From Erythrobacter sp. Alg231-14 (GTDB lineage Bacteria > Pseudomonadota > Alphaproteobacteria > Sphingomonadales > Sphingomonadaceae): a stretch of DNA of 64,000 nucleotides. The first letter of the stretch is position 1. Every line of letters starts with the position of its first letter. Position numbers and translations under genes: made by a program. The stretch lies in assembly GCF_900149685.1 (NCBI RefSeq), contig NZ_LT702999.1, positions 62,001-126,000 of the forward strand. Reading direction: 5' to 3'. This document shows positions 54,189-63,445 of this stretch, in pieces. Below the pieces are notes generated by a model. That model ran no database searches. It was not told the DNA's origin and saw nothing but the letters and a program-made list of their open reading frames with translations.

Positions 54189-54314
54189 TCGGGGCGATTT
54201 TTGAACCGGGTGACTTTGGAAGAACACAATGACGATTCCCGCACACCGAATTTCGAAGAGACCACACCGTCGCACCGCCCCCTGCCGCACGGCTCTAACG
54301 GATTGAATGCGCAG

Positions 54315-54746
54315 ATGATCGGCTTGATCCTTGTAACCCATGGCCGCTTGGCGGACCAATTCCTCGAAGCGATGGAACACGTCGTCGGAGAGCAGACCGC
54401 GATCGTGACCGTATGCATCGGCCCCAATGACGATATGGAACAACGCCGGGCCGAAATCGCCGAAGCGATCCAATCGGTCGATACCGGCAAAGGCGTCATT
54501 ATCCTCACCGATTTGTTCGGCGGCACACCCTCCAATCTCGCGATATCCTTGTTGGAAACGGGACGGGTCGAAGTGATTGCCGGAATCAATCTACCGATGC
54601 TCATCCGGCTAGCCGGCGCGCGCAAATGCATGGATGTGGTCGAAGCGGTCGAAGCCGCGCAAACCGCCGGGCGCAATTACATCACAGTGGCGAGCGAATT
54701 TCTGGGTGCTGACGCCGCGCCCCGCGCTGCCAGTGCGGCCAAATAG
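54315..54746 (+). CDS. PTS EIIA component, mannose type
   Basis: A 143-residue EIIA of the mannose family, starting MIGLILVTHGRLADQFLEAM; the phosphorylated histidine is in LVTHGR (His9). TGKGVIILTDLFGGTPSNLA is the second conserved block. No EIIB/EIIC genes accompany it, so it belongs to a regulatory phosphorelay with HPr rather than sugar uptake. The reading could extend to a TTG at 54201 (or a GTG at 54210), adding up to 38 residues without family resemblance; I chose ATG 54315. Confidence 0.88.
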   Translation: MIGLILVTHGRLADQFLEAMEHVVGEQTAIVTVCIGPNDDMEQRRAEIAEAIQSVDTGKGVIILTDLFGGTPSNLAISLLETGRVEVIAGINLPMLIRLAGARKCMDVVEAVEAAQTAGRNYITVASEFLGADAAPRAASAAK

Positions 54747-54755
54747 GTCGGTTGA

Positions 54756-55034
54756 ATGAGCGAATTTCGTCAATCGGTGACCATCGTCAATCAACGCGGC
54801 CTGCACGCAAGGGCCAGCGCGAAGTTTGTCGGCGCCGTCGCGGAATTGCCTGATGGGGCGCAGGTTCGCGTCGGCAAAGGCGACAATGAAGCAGGCGGCG
54901 CTTCGATCCTTGGCCTGATGATGTTGGGCGCGGCCAAAGGCGACACGGTCGAATTGATCGTCGACGGCGAGAATGCAGAGAACGTTCTGGCAGAGCTCGT
55001 CGCGTTGGTCGAAGACGGATTTGGCGAAGAATAG
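54756..55034 (+). CDS. ptsH: Phosphocarrier protein HPr
   Basis: A 92-residue HPr. The EI phosphorylation histidine is in VNQRGLHARASAKFVG (His18), and the regulatory serine that HprK acts on is in AGGASILGLMMLGAAKGD (about residue 49). Located 9 bp after the EIIA gene. Partner enzyme I is not in the window. Confidence 0.95.
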   Translation: MSEFRQSVTIVNQRGLHARASAKFVGAVAELPDGAQVRVGKGDNEAGGASILGLMMLGAAKGDTVELIVDGENAENVLAELVALVEDGFGEE

Positions 55035-55085
55035 GCCGCGCTATTTGGCGTTTATTCGGGCTTTGTTGGGCGATAGGGCCACAAA

Positions 55086-55889
55086 ATGACACGCAAACAT
55101 ATCAGCGGCTTTTCCAACCCAACCGTGAAATATCTGCGGTCTTTGCGGGATAAGAAACATCGTCGACGCACAGGGCAGTTTTTGGTTGAAGGGCTCCGTT
55201 TGCTCGAAGATGCGCGGGTTAGCGGGCGCGTGCCGCGCGAATTGGTGCTGGCCGAAAACCGCGATCCCCATGAATTGATCGATCGGTTGGAAGCCGCAGT
55301 CGAGGCAGCCGGTGGAGAAATCGTAACAACCACCCCGGACATTCTCTCCAAAATCACCGGCAAATCCAACGCGCAAAGCGTGGTCGGCCTGTTTGATGAA
55401 TTCGACACAGGCCTGTCGCAAATCGAACGAGAAACCGCGCCGATTTGGATGGTGGCGCAAGACCTGCGCGATCCGGGCAATTTAGGCACCATGCTGCGCA
55501 CATGCGATGCAGTGGGTGCCGGTGGATTGATCCTGATCGACGATTGCGTCGACCCGTTTAGCGCAGAGGCCGTTCGCGCCAGCATGGGCGCGGTGTTCAC
55601 GCAAAAAATCGCCCAGGCGCGGTGGGATGAATTTCTACCATGGCTCCGCGGCGGACCCGGCCAATTGGTGGCGGCATCCCTGCGCGACGCCGTGCCGTAT
55701 CGCAACGCCGCCTATACATCACCATGCTTCATTCTGGTCGGAAACGAGTCCCAAGGATTGCCAGAGGCCTATGAGGCCGAATGCGATCTGCGCGTCACCA
55801 TGCCCATGCGCGGGCGGGCCGATTCATTGAATGCTGCGGTGGCGGGCGCGGTGTTGGCGTATGAGGTATTGGCCGGTTTGGACGGCTAA
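55086..55889 (+). CDS. TrmH/SpoU family RNA 2'-O-methyltransferase
   Basis: A 267-residue knotted methyltransferase. An N-terminal substrate-binding domain (KHRRRTGQFLVEGLRLLEDA) is followed by the SPOUT core with motif 1 MVAQDLRDPGNLGTMLRTCD, motif 2 FILVGNESQGLP and motif 3 VTMPMRGRADSLNAAVAGAV. Likely methylates ribose of rRNA or tRNA with SAM; the target cannot be assigned. Converges on rmuC with 1 bp between stops. Confidence 0.9.
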   Translation: MTRKHISGFSNPTVKYLRSLRDKKHRRRTGQFLVEGLRLLEDARVSGRVPRELVLAENRDPHELIDRLEAAVEAAGGEIVTTTPDILSKITGKSNAQSVVGLFDEFDTGLSQIERETAPIWMVAQDLRDPGNLGTMLRTCDAVGAGGLILIDDCVDPFSAEAVRASMGAVFTQKIAQARWDEFLPWLRGGPGQLVAASLRDAVPYRNAAYTSPCFILVGNESQGLPEAYEAECDLRVTMPMRGRADSLNAAVAGAVLAYEVLAGLDG

Positions 55890-55890
55890 C

Positions 55891-57309
55891 TTACTCTGCT
55901 GCGTCTTTCCTGTTCTCAATGGCCGGAATGTCGACTTCGACGTCCTCAGCATCGGCTGCGTTGTAATTCGGAGTGCTTTCGACCAGCGGCACGTCTTCGA
56001 TTTCGCTTTTGCCGATCTCGATCCCTTTTTCGGCCAAGCGTTTGCCCGATGAAAGAACATTGCGTTCAAAGCTGCCGACGAATTTGTTGTAGTTTTTAAC
56101 CGCGCTGTCGAGCCCGCCGCCGACGCGTTTTAAGTGTTCACCAGCGACCCGCAACCGATCGTACAATTCCGCACCCATCCGGCCAATTTCCTGCGCCTCT
56201 TTCGCCAATCCATCCTGACGCCACACCTGCGCGACGGTGCGCGCGATGGCGACCAGGTTGGTGGGGGTTGCCAGCAGAACGCGGCGCTCAAAGGCAAAAT
56301 CCCAAAGCTCTGGATCGGCGTCCAATGCTGCGGTCACAAAATGTTCGCCTGGGATGAACATGATGACGTAATCGGGCGCTTCTTCAAATTGGCTTTGATA
56401 CGATTTCGCACCAAGGGTTTGGACATGGCCGCGCATCGATTTGGCGTGCGCGTCCAAATGCAGTTTGCGCGTGTCGTCATCATCAGCCTCAAACGCAGCC
56501 TGATACGCGTTGAGCGATACTTTCGAGTCGATCACCAGCTTCTTTTGCCCCGGCACGTTGATGATCGCATCAGGGCGCAAACGCCCCTCTTCGGTGTCCA
56601 CCGAATGCTCCATCATAAAATCGGTGTGCTGCGCCAATCCGCATTGTTCGAGCAGGTTTTGCAACGCCCGCTCACCCCAACGGCCGCGCGCTTTGGGCGC
56701 GTTGGTGAGCGAATTGCCGAGCCGCTGCGCCTCGCGCCGGACCTCTTCTTGCCCCTCGCGCATGGATTGGATCAGGCCGTTCAATTGCCCGAATGCATCG
56801 ACCCGCTGTTTCTCCAGCGTTTCGACCTGCTTTTCGTATTTTTCCAGACGTTCGCCAACCGGAGCCAGCAAGGTCTTAATCTTGGCCTCGCCGGTTTCTT
56901 CCGATTGCTTAAACCGAGCCTCCGCGCGTTTCAGAAACTCTTCCTGATTGCGTTGAAGCACTTTGGCCCCGGTGTTTTCAAATTCAGTCAGGAGCTTGTT
57001 GCGGGATTCTTCGAGCAATCTTTTTTGTTCAGCAAAACCAGCGCGTTCCGCCTGAAATTGAGCATTTTGGGCGCGCGCTTTGTCAAGCTCCCCCGCCAGC
57101 CCATCGGCCCGTGCCGCGCGTTCCGACATCGTCGCAAGCTCCGTGATGGCGCTGCGAAATTTGCCATCCAGTTCTTTCGCCTCCGCGTCACGCTCTGCAA
57201 ACTGCTCCCGCAATTCCGAGACGGGGCGCGAGGCAAAGAACCACGCCGCACCCCCGCCCAATGCGAGACCGAGAACCAAAGCGATGATCAAAAGAATCGG
57301 ATTATCCAT
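55891..57309 (-). CDS. rmuC: DNA recombination protein RmuC
   Basis: A 472-residue protein with an N-terminal membrane helix (PILLIIALVLGLALGGGAAW), a long coiled coil (about 30-190, e.g. ERLEKYEKQVETLEKQRVDA) and the RmuC nuclease-like domain (about 210-400: KARGRWGERALQNLLEQCGL, DAIINVPGQKKLVIDSKVSL, ALDADPELWDFAFERRVLLA). RmuC limits inversions between short repeats in E. coli. An acidic tail ends the protein. Confidence 0.92.
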   Translation of the reverse strand: MDNPILLIIALVLGLALGGGAAWFFASRPVSELREQFAERDAEAKELDGKFRSAITELATMSERAARADGLAGELDKARAQNAQFQAERAGFAEQKRLLEESRNKLLTEFENTGAKVLQRNQEEFLKRAEARFKQSEETGEAKIKTLLAPVGERLEKYEKQVETLEKQRVDAFGQLNGLIQSMREGQEEVRREAQRLGNSLTNAPKARGRWGERALQNLLEQCGLAQHTDFMMEHSVDTEEGRLRPDAIINVPGQKKLVIDSKVSLNAYQAAFEADDDDTRKLHLDAHAKSMRGHVQTLGAKSYQSQFEEAPDYVIMFIPGEHFVTAALDADPELWDFAFERRVLLATPTNLVAIARTVAQVWRQDGLAKEAQEIGRMGAELYDRLRVAGEHLKRVGGGLDSAVKNYNKFVGSFERNVLSSGKRLAEKGIEIGKSEIEDVPLVESTPNYNAADAEDVEVDIPAIENRKDAAE

Positions 57310-57471
57310 GCGTTCTTATAACACGGAACAAATCAGGAACTCCAGCTTTGGCTGAAATATCCCCGAATGATCGGTTTTTGCCGCAAACCCCACGGCAGAC
57401 CGTGCGAACAAATCGGCACGATCTTTGGGTCGATTGGATGTAAAAACGGCCTCGAATATGAAGTCGGACGT

Positions 57472-58050
57472 TTACGCCGCCTGACGCATCTTCTTCAGCT
57501 TTTTTAACGCCATTTTGCGTTTCAAATTCGACAGGTGATCGATGAAGAGAATGCCTTCGAGGTGATCCATCTCATGCTGGAGACAGGTCGCCATCATCCC
57601 TTCGAGCGCTTCTTCGTGGTGGTTGCCGTCCAAGTCTTGATATTTGACCGTGCAGGTCGCGGGGCGATCCACATCGGCGTAGATTTCAGGAACGGACAGG
57701 CACCCTTCGTTCAAGGTCGAAAACTCTTCCGCAGGATCGACGATAACCGGGTTTACGAAAACACGCGGCTCTTTCTTGGTCGCGGGGTGCGTGTGGGCGC
57801 CTTCGCCGTGATCATGCCCGCATTCAATCGGTTCTGCGTCGGGATCTTCGGGTTGAAGATCGATCACCAACATCCGTTTGGGCACGCCAACTTGAATCGC
57901 GGCCAGGCCGATGCCCGGCGCGTCATACATCGTCTCCAACATATCATCGGCAAGTTGCCTTAGATCGTCGCCAAATTCTTCTGCTTCGACCGGGACAGAC
58001 ACGGTTTTGAGCCGGGGATCCGGCACTTCAAGGATTTCTAGGATAGCCAT
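57472..58050 (-). CDS. def: Peptide deformylase with His-rich insertion
   Basis: A 192-residue deformylase that removes formyl groups from nascent proteins. The three active-site motifs are present: [12 protein letters not shown] (motif 1, about 45), [12 protein letters not shown] (motif 2, Cys ligand) and [14 protein letters not shown] (motif 3, HExxH). Between motifs 1 and 2 an unusual insertion of about 20 residues reads [20 protein letters not shown], with four histidines and a cysteine. Start set at MAILEIL (58050); three codons further upstream is another ATG. Lies separately from fmt, about 0.7 kb away. Confidence 0.93.
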   Translation of the reverse strand: MAILEILEVPDPRLKTVSVPVEAEEFGDDLRQLADDMLETMYDAPGIGLAAIQVGVPKRMLVIDLQPEDPDAEPIECGHDHGEGAHTHPATKKEPRVFVNPVIVDPAEEFSTLNEGCLSVPEIYADVDRPATCTVKYQDLDGNHHEEALEGMMATCLQHEMDHLEGILFIDHLSNLKRKMALKKLKKMRQAA

Positions 58051-58126
58051 GGAGTTCAAATAGTGCGGGTCGGCGCCCGCTGCAAGCCGAGCTTTCCGAT
58101 TACGGCAATCGGCTATTCAAACATTT

Positions 58127-58735
58127 CTATTCAACAGGCCGCCGGGCGCGCAGAGCTTGTGCCAGCGTGCCTTCGTCGAGGTAGTCCAATTCCCCTCCAA
58201 CCGGCAGGCCATGGGCAAGCTGAGTGATGCGAACCTTATGCTCCTCCAGCCGCTCGGCCAGATAATGCGCGGTGGTTTGCCCCTCCAGCGTGGCGTTCAT
58301 GGCGAGCACAACTTCGTCCACCGCCGTTTCGCCGTCTCTTGTCGCCACCCGGTCCAAAAGCGATGCGATGTTCAGGTCTTCGGGTCCAATCCCATCAAGC
58401 GCGGACAATTTCCCGCCCAACACATGATACCGTCCGCGGAAAAGCCGCGCCCGATCAAGCGCCCAAACATCGGCCACATCCTCCACAACACACAAAGCCC
58501 GTGGATCGCGGCGCGGATCGGCACAGATCGCGCAAGGATCGCTGGTGTCGACATTGCCGCAGGTTGTGCATTCGATCAGCGTTTCCGACACCGCATCCAA
58601 CGCCTCCAACAAAGCGGGCAAGGCCTGTTCCCGGTTCTTAACCAGCCACAAAACCGCCCGCCGCGCAGAACGCGGTCCTAAGCCCGGCAGTCGGGCCAAC
58701 GCACCCGAAAGTGCTTCGATCTCTTGCGATGCCAT
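58127..58735 (-). CDS. recR: Recombination mediator RecR
   Basis: A 202-residue RecR, same length as E. coli. HhH region [20 protein letters not shown], four-cysteine zinc finger [20 protein letters not shown], and Toprim domain [20 protein letters not shown] with [20 protein letters not shown]. It assists RecA loading through RecFOR. Start set at [10 protein letters not shown] (58735); the reading to 58768 lacks support. Divergent from fmt. Confidence 0.94.
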   Translation of the reverse strand: MASQEIEALSGALARLPGLGPRSARRAVLWLVKNREQALPALLEALDAVSETLIECTTCGNVDTSDPCAICADPRRDPRALCVVEDVADVWALDRARLFRGRYHVLGGKLSALDGIGPEDLNIASLLDRVATRDGETAVDEVVLAMNATLEGQTTAHYLAERLEEHKVRITQLAHGLPVGGELDYLDEGTLAQALRARRPVE

Positions 58736-58788
58736 GGGGGGAGAGATAGGGGCTGGCGCGACGAACACAAAGCCAAGGCGGTGAAGTT

Positions 58789-59706
58789 ATGCGCATCACA
58801 TTTATGGGAACACCCGATTTTGCGGTGCCCGCCTTGGTAGCATTGCACGCTGATGGCCACGAAATCGCCTGTGTGTATTCACAACCGCCCAGCCGATCGG
58901 GGCGCGGCAAGAAACTCCGCCCGTCCCCTGTTCATGCCAAAGCGGATGAATTGGGCATCCCGGTTCGCACCCCCAAATCGCTCCGCAATGAAGAGGCGCA
59001 GGCGGAATTTTCAGCATTGAACGCGGATATCGCCGTAGTGGCGGCCTATGGTTTGATCCTGCCACAGGCCGTGTTGGATGCCCCGGTGAATGGCTGTCTC
59101 AACATCCACGCGTCGATTTTGCCGCGTTGGCGCGGTGCCGCCCCTATTCACCGCGCGGTGATGGCAGGCGACACCGAAACGGGCGTAACGATCATGCAAA
59201 TGGAGGCGGGATTGGACACCGGCCCAATGTTGGACGTCGTTCGCACCCCGGTTGGGCACAAGACAACCGGCGATTTAACTGAAGAACTGGCCCAATTGGG
59301 CGCCGAGGCGATGGTGAAGGTCTTGTCCGACCTCCCCGCTTTTCCGCCCAAAACTCAAGACGACAGCGCCGCAATCTACGCCCCAAAAATCGACAAAGCC
59401 GAAGCGCGGATCGATTGGAGCGAGAGCGCCGAAGCGATTGAGGCGAAAGTACGCGGGCTCGCCCCGTTCCCCGGCGCATGGTTCGAATTGGAGACCGCAA
59501 ATGGGCCGGAGCGGGTGAAATTGCTCCTCGCACAAGTCATGGATGGGACGGGTGCAGCGGGGGAAGTGTTGGACCATAAATTCGGCATTGCGTGCGGCGC
59601 CGGGGCGATCCGTCCCTTGCGCCTACAACGCGCTGGTAAGCCTGCGATGGACAGGGCCGATTTCCTGCGCGGCAATTCCGTCGAACCATCGACAATTCTC
59701 GCATGA
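58789..59706 (+). CDS. fmt: Methionyl-tRNA formyltransferase
   Basis: A 305-residue enzyme adding formyl to initiator Met-t[23 protein letters not shown], the loop [14 protein letters not shown], the catalytic region [20 protein letters not shown] (with the conserved N/H), and [20 protein letters not shown] are typical. Overlaps truA by 4 bp (ATGA). Confidence 0.95.
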   Translation: MRITFMGTPDFAVPALVALHADGHEIACVYSQPPSRSGRGKKLRPSPVHAKADELGIPVRTPKSLRNEEAQAEFSALNADIAVVAAYGLILPQAVLDAPVNGCLNIHASILPRWRGAAPIHRAVMAGDTETGVTIMQMEAGLDTGPMLDVVRTPVGHKTTGDLTEELAQLGAEAMVKVLSDLPAFPPKTQDDSAAIYAPKIDKAEARIDWSESAEAIEAKVRGLAPFPGAWFELETANGPERVKLLLAQVMDGTGAAGEVLDHKFGIACGAGAIRPLRLQRAGKPAMDRADFLRGNSVEPSTILA

Positions 59707-60458
59707 CCCGGTTTGCGCTCACCATCGAATTTGACGGCTCCCCGTTTCAGGGATTGCAGCGGCAGAAACACGGCCCCAGCGTCCAGCAAAGCATCGAAGA
59801 GGCGATCGCCCGTGTCTGCCAAGAGGAAGCCATCCTACACAGCGCAGGCCGCACCGATAGCGGTGTTCATGCCCTCGCCATGCGCAGCCATGTCGATATC
59901 GAGAAAGACATTGCTCCGTTCCGGTTGATGGAAGCGATCAACGCCAATCTGCGCCCGGATCCGATTGCCATCACGGCATGCGAAGTCGTCTCCGACGATT
60001 GGCACGCGCGTTTTTCCTGTATCGGGCGCAGCTATGTCTATCGGATCGTAAACCGCCGGGCTCCTGTGACTTTGGCACGAGACCGGGTTTGGCAGGTTGG
60101 GCACGATTTGGACGTCGATGCCATGCACCGCGCGGCGCAGGCTTTGACTGGGCGGCATGATTTTACAACCTTCCGTTCCGCCCATTGTCAGGCGCACGAC
60201 CCCGTCAAAACCCTAGACCGGTTGGACGTAGAACGGGCGCAAACCGAATATGGCGAAGAGATCCACGTGCACGCCGCCGCCCGCAGTTTCCTGCATCATC
60301 AAGTGCGTTCGATGGTCGGATGTTTGAAATTGGTGGGAGCGGGAACATGGACAGAGAATCAGCTGGCCGAGGCGCTGGCCGCAAAAGACCGTTGCAAATT
60401 GGGACTTAATGCCCCACCTCAAGGCCTGTATTTCGTAAAAGCAATCTATCCCGAATAA
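59703..60458 (+). CDS. truA: tRNA pseudouridine(38-40) synthase
   Basis: A 251-residue TruA. The catalytic aspartate is in [20 protein letters not shown] (about 52), with [18 protein letters not shown] [20 protein letters not shown] and [20 protein letters not shown] near the C-terminus. Makes pseudouridine at positions 38-40 of tRNA anticodon stems. Its ATG overlaps the fmt stop. Confidence 0.95.
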   Translation: MTRFALTIEFDGSPFQGLQRQKHGPSVQQSIEEAIARVCQEEAILHSAGRTDSGVHALAMRSHVDIEKDIAPFRLMEAINANLRPDPIAITACEVVSDDWHARFSCIGRSYVYRIVNRRAPVTLARDRVWQVGHDLDVDAMHRAAQALTGRHDFTTFRSAHCQAHDPVKTLDRLDVERAQTEYGEEIHVHAAARSFLHHQVRSMVGCLKLVGAGTWTENQLAEALAAKDRCKLGLNAPPQGLYFVKAIYPE

Positions 60459-60471
60459 GAGAGGAAACCCT

Positions 60472-61587
60472 ATGACCACCACCGGCAAACAGCTTTTCAC
60501 CACGCTCAGCGCGGAAGGGAAATTGACGCTTGAAGTGAGCGAAGAGACATTCCCGGCACCAACCGGAAATCAAGTGTTGGTCAAAATGGAAGGCGCTCCG
60601 ATCAATCCATCGGATCTCGCGATCCTCACCAGCGCGGCCGATTTCGACACCGCCGAATATTCCAACGGCAAAGTCGTGGCCAATATGCCTGAGCCGTTTT
60701 TGACCGGTCAGAAAAACCGCCATGGCCAACGCCTGCCTGCGGGCAACGAAGGCGCCGGCGAAGTCGTCGCGACCGGCGATAGCGACATGGCCAAAGCGTT
60801 GATGGGCCAACGCGTCGCCTGTGTTCCGGGCAACGCATTCAGCCAATACGCCATCGCCGATGCGATGATGTGCTTGCCATTAGGCGATCATTCCTCCGAA
60901 GCGGGCGCGTCCAGCTTTGTGAACCCGATGACCGCATTGGGCTTTGTCGAAACGGCAAAAATGGAAGGGCACGATGCGATCATTCACTTGGCTGCCGCGT
61001 CCAACCTTGGCCAAATGCTCAACAAAATCTGCCTCGAAGACGGCATGAAACTTGTGAACATTGTCCGCCGTCAGGAACATGTCGATCTTCTCAAAGGTAT
61101 GGGCGCGACGCATGTCGTGAACTCATCGGACGACGATTACATGGCCCAATTGCGCGCTGCGATTAAAGAAACCGGCGCGTTCCTTGGCTTTGACCCAATT
61201 GGCGGCGGTCAAAACACCGATGGCGTGTTGAAAGCGATGGAACAGGTCGCGGCATCGCAAATGGATGAATATTCACGCTACGGATCAAACCAAGACAAGA
61301 AGATGTACCAATATGGCCGTCTTGATCTACAAAACCCGACCATTTTGACGCCGTCTTATGGCCTGCAATGGACCGTATCGGGTTGGTTGTTGACGCCGTT
61401 CCTCGCCAAGGCTGGGATGGAAACCGTCATCAAAATGCGCACCCGCGTCCAACAAAACCTGACGACGACATTCGCCTCCAGCTACAAAGCGAAAGTCAAT
61501 CTCGAAGAGATGCTGACCAAAGAAGCGATCACCGATTATCGCCAGATGAAAACTGGCGAGAAGTATCTCGTGACACCTTGGTCGTAA
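60472..61587 (+). CDS. MDR-family zinc-binding-like alcohol dehydrogenase/quinone reductase
   Basis: A 371-residue medium-chain dehydrogenase/reductase. N-terminal GroES-like domain (EGAPINPSDLAILTSAADFD, LPAGNEGAGEVVATGDSDMA), then a Rossmann domain (IIHLAAASNLGQMLNKICLE; the Gly-rich turn is altered to AAASNLG). No structural zinc cysteines are visible, so it is more like a quinone oxidoreductase. Substrate unknown. Runs 13 bp after truA, and its transcript ends in the hairpin inside the convergent asparaginase gene. Confidence 0.85.
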   Translation: MTTTGKQLFTTLSAEGKLTLEVSEETFPAPTGNQVLVKMEGAPINPSDLAILTSAADFDTAEYSNGKVVANMPEPFLTGQKNRHGQRLPAGNEGAGEVVATGDSDMAKALMGQRVACVPGNAFSQYAIADAMMCLPLGDHSSEAGASSFVNPMTALGFVETAKMEGHDAIIHLAAASNLGQMLNKICLEDGMKLVNIVRRQEHVDLLKGMGATHVVNSSDDDYMAQLRAAIKETGAFLGFDPIGGGQNTDGVLKAMEQVAASQMDEYSRYGSNQDKKMYQYGRLDLQNPTILTPSYGLQWTVSGWLLTPFLAKAGMETVIKMRTRVQQNLTTTFASSYKAKVNLEEMLTKEAITDYRQMKTGEKYLVTPWS

Positions 61588-61610
61588 GGCCTGACGCTTA
61601 GGCGTCTAAA

Positions 61611-62621
61611 TTACGGATTATCGAAGGCGGCCTGAACCCGGTTCAGGTCGCCTTCTTTATTGGCGATCAAAACCATCAAAAGCACACGCGATTTTTGTGG
61701 GTTGAGAGCGCGGGCCGCGACGAAGCCGTTGGGATCATCCTCAGGCTCTCGATCTACGAGCCCTTCGTCAACGCGGCTGGCGCGGACGACGATGAGGCCA
61801 TTCTTACGATGCGCGATCAATCTCTCGCGCACGGCGTCGGGCATGTTGCCTTCGCCCACTCCGGCGATCACTATGCCGCGCGGGTTCTCTGGTAAAATTC
61901 GGTCCACCAATTCGGCTGTCATCCCCGCCCCCATGTAAAGGATCGGCACTTCGGGCATCGCTTCGGAATAGGCGTAGCGCGCTCCCTCCCCTTCGCGCCA
62001 AGGTCTTCCAAACCATTCCAGCGCGGCGGGCGTGACCAAACCAATGCTGCCACGGGGAAATCCGCGAAACGCATCGTCGGTGCCGCGTGTGCGGACCTTG
62101 CGGGCATCACGCGCCGCCAAAATACGATCGCCCATCACCAAAACCACTCCGCGACCGGACGCTTCTGGATCGCTCGCAACGCGCACCGCATTGACGAAAT
62201 TGCGCATCCCGTCGCTGCCTACGGCATCCGCCGGTCGCATCGCGCCTACGATTACCACGGGTTTTGTCGCCGGCAGCGTTAGATCGAGAAGGAACGCGGT
62301 TTCTTCGGCTGTGTCGGTGCCGTGCGTGATCACGATCCCGTCCACATCATCATCCGCCATCGCATCGCCAATGGCAGAATGCAGCGCGGACCAGACGGGC
62401 GGGCCTATATCTTCCGATCCGATATTGGCGATTTGAACACCGGACAAATGCGCAGCAAGGCCAAACTCGGCCACGCGTTCCAACCAATCATCGATCCCGA
62501 TCTGACCCGGACGATATTCGTGCCGGGTCGCCGACCCCGCCATACCGGCAATGGTGCCGCCGGTGGCAAGAACCCGAATTTTCGGGAAATATGCGGAATG
62601 AGCAGGGGTTTTTTCGGACAT
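61611..62621 (-). CDS. Asparaginase
   Basis: A 336-residue L-asparaginase of the AnsA/AnsB superfamily, hydrolysing asparagine to aspartate. Active-site threonines: VLATGGTIAGMAGSATRHEY (first Thr) and GIVITHGTDTAEETAFLLDL (THGTDT). VIVGAMRPADAVGSDGMRNF completes the site. No signal peptide is seen, so a cytoplasmic (type I-like) location is likely despite type II-like N-terminus. Its 3' end carries a terminator for the opposite strand. Confidence 0.92.
   Translation of the reverse strand: MSEKTPAHSAYFPKIRVLATGGTIAGMAGSATRHEYRPGQIGIDDWLERVAEFGLAAHLSGVQIANIGSEDIGPPVWSALHSAIGDAMADDDVDGIVITHGTDTAEETAFLLDLTLPATKPVVIVGAMRPADAVGSDGMRNFVNAVRVASDPEASGRGVVLVMGDRILAARDARKVRTRGTDDAFRGFPRGSIGLVTPAALEWFGRPWREGEGARYAYSEAMPEVPILYMGAGMTAELVDRILPENPRGIVIAGVGEGNMPDAVRERLIAHRKNGLIVVRASRVDEGLVDREPEDDPNGFVAARALNPQKSRVLLMVLIANKEGDLNRVQAAFDNP
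61623..61661 (+). terminator. Rho-independent terminator inside the asparaginase 3' end
   Basis: On the plus strand, GAAGGCGGCCTGAAC, CCG loop, GTTCAGGTCGCCTTC, then TTTATT. A 15-bp stem with a single G-T pair, 36 bases after the MDR oxidoreductase stop. It also encodes the C-terminal residues of the convergent asparaginase. Confidence 0.7.
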
Positions 62622-62730
62622 AATTGTCGATTTGACGAGAAACTATGAAGACAGCAATTGATTTTGAACCTTTTGCCGCTAGATAGCCTTCACCGCAGCG
62701 AACAATTTTGTGTTCCTTGCGCTCAACGTG

Positions 62731-62806
62731 GGGCGATTAGCTCAGTTGGTAGAGCATCTCGTTTACACCGAGAGGGTCGGCAGTTCGAGCCTGTCATCGC
62801 CCACCA
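62731..62806 (+). tRNA. tRNA-Val (anticodon TAC)
   Basis: A complete cloverleaf: acceptor GGGCGAT/ATCGCCC, D-arm GCTCAGTTGGTAGAGC, anticodon stem TCTCG/CGAGA with loop TTTACAC (anticodon TAC), variable loop, T-arm GGCAGTTCGAGCCTGTC, discriminator A and encoded CCA at 62804-62806. It stands alone between the asparaginase and a TlpA-like gene. Confidence 0.97.
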
Positions 62807-62848
62807 CGTTTTTCATGTTTCGCCGGAAATATGCGCCGATTGGCGCGG

Positions 62849-63445
62849 TTAAGCGCCGCTTTCCGCGTCGGCGAGCGCTTCGCGTATGCGGGCAATGGCC
62901 TCTTCGCTGTCCCATTCATATGCACCGGCGATTCGAAAAACCTCATTGCCCTGCGAATCGAACAATATCGTCATCGGCAACAACCCACCTTCGGCAAACG
63001 CCGCCGAGAGATCGGCGCGTGGATCCAACCATTGTTCAAGCCGTGGGAGGTCTCTTTGCGCAAAGAACGGCCCAACCACTTCGGCGCCGCGCATATCCTG
63101 GCTTATGGTGATGACGCGGATTTCGCCGTCCATTTCGTCCGCCAAAGTGTCCAGCATTGGCATTTCAACCACGCATGGCACGCACCACGTCGCCCACAAA
63201 TTCAGCAATATCGGTTGATCAAGAGCGGCTAGGTCCAGCGTGTTGCCATCTGGGTCTTCAAACACCTGAGCGGGCAATGGTGTGCCGGCAAAGGCCCGCA
63301 CAATCTGTCCCGGCAATTGCGGGGGAGGCGGAGCCGCGCTTTGCGTATCGGTAGCAGCAGTTTCTTGCGCCCTATCCCCGGCCCCACTATCGCAGCCCGA
63401 AAGCGCAAAAGCAGCAAGAGCAGCGAGACAAATCGAACGGATCAT
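62849..63445 (-). CDS. TlpA/ResA-like thioredoxin lipoprotein
   Basis: A 198-residue lipoprotein thioredoxin. The lipobox is ALSGC (cysteine about 18) after [13 protein letters not shown]; the redox site is [20 protein letters not shown] (CxxC) preceded by [16 protein letters not shown]. Probably anchored to the periplasmic face and involved in cytochrome c maturation or disulfide chemistry. ATG 63445 has GGGAG 7 nt upstream; the reading to 63583 is longer but unsupported. Its start codon overlaps the divergent argH start. Confidence 0.9.
   Translation of the reverse strand: MIRSICLAALAAFALSGCDSGAGDRAQETAATDTQSAAPPPPQLPGQIVRAFAGTPLPAQVFEDPDGNTLDLAALDQPILLNLWATWCVPCVVEMPMLDTLADEMDGEIRVITISQDMRGAEVVGPFFAQRDLPRLEQWLDPRADLSAAFAEGGLLPMTILFDSQGNEVFRIAGAYEWDSEEAIARIREALADAESGA

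Noticed and set aside
54229-54306. 25-codon mini-ORF with GGAAGA upstream, ending just before EIIA
   Set aside because: Could be a leader peptide, but composition is unremarkable and there is no regulatory hairpin or codon pattern; not enough evidence.
56134-57321. 395-residue open frame antisense to rmuC
   Set aside because: It is a shadow of the strongly supported rmuC gene; the product is His/Phe/Arg-rich with no recognisable domains.
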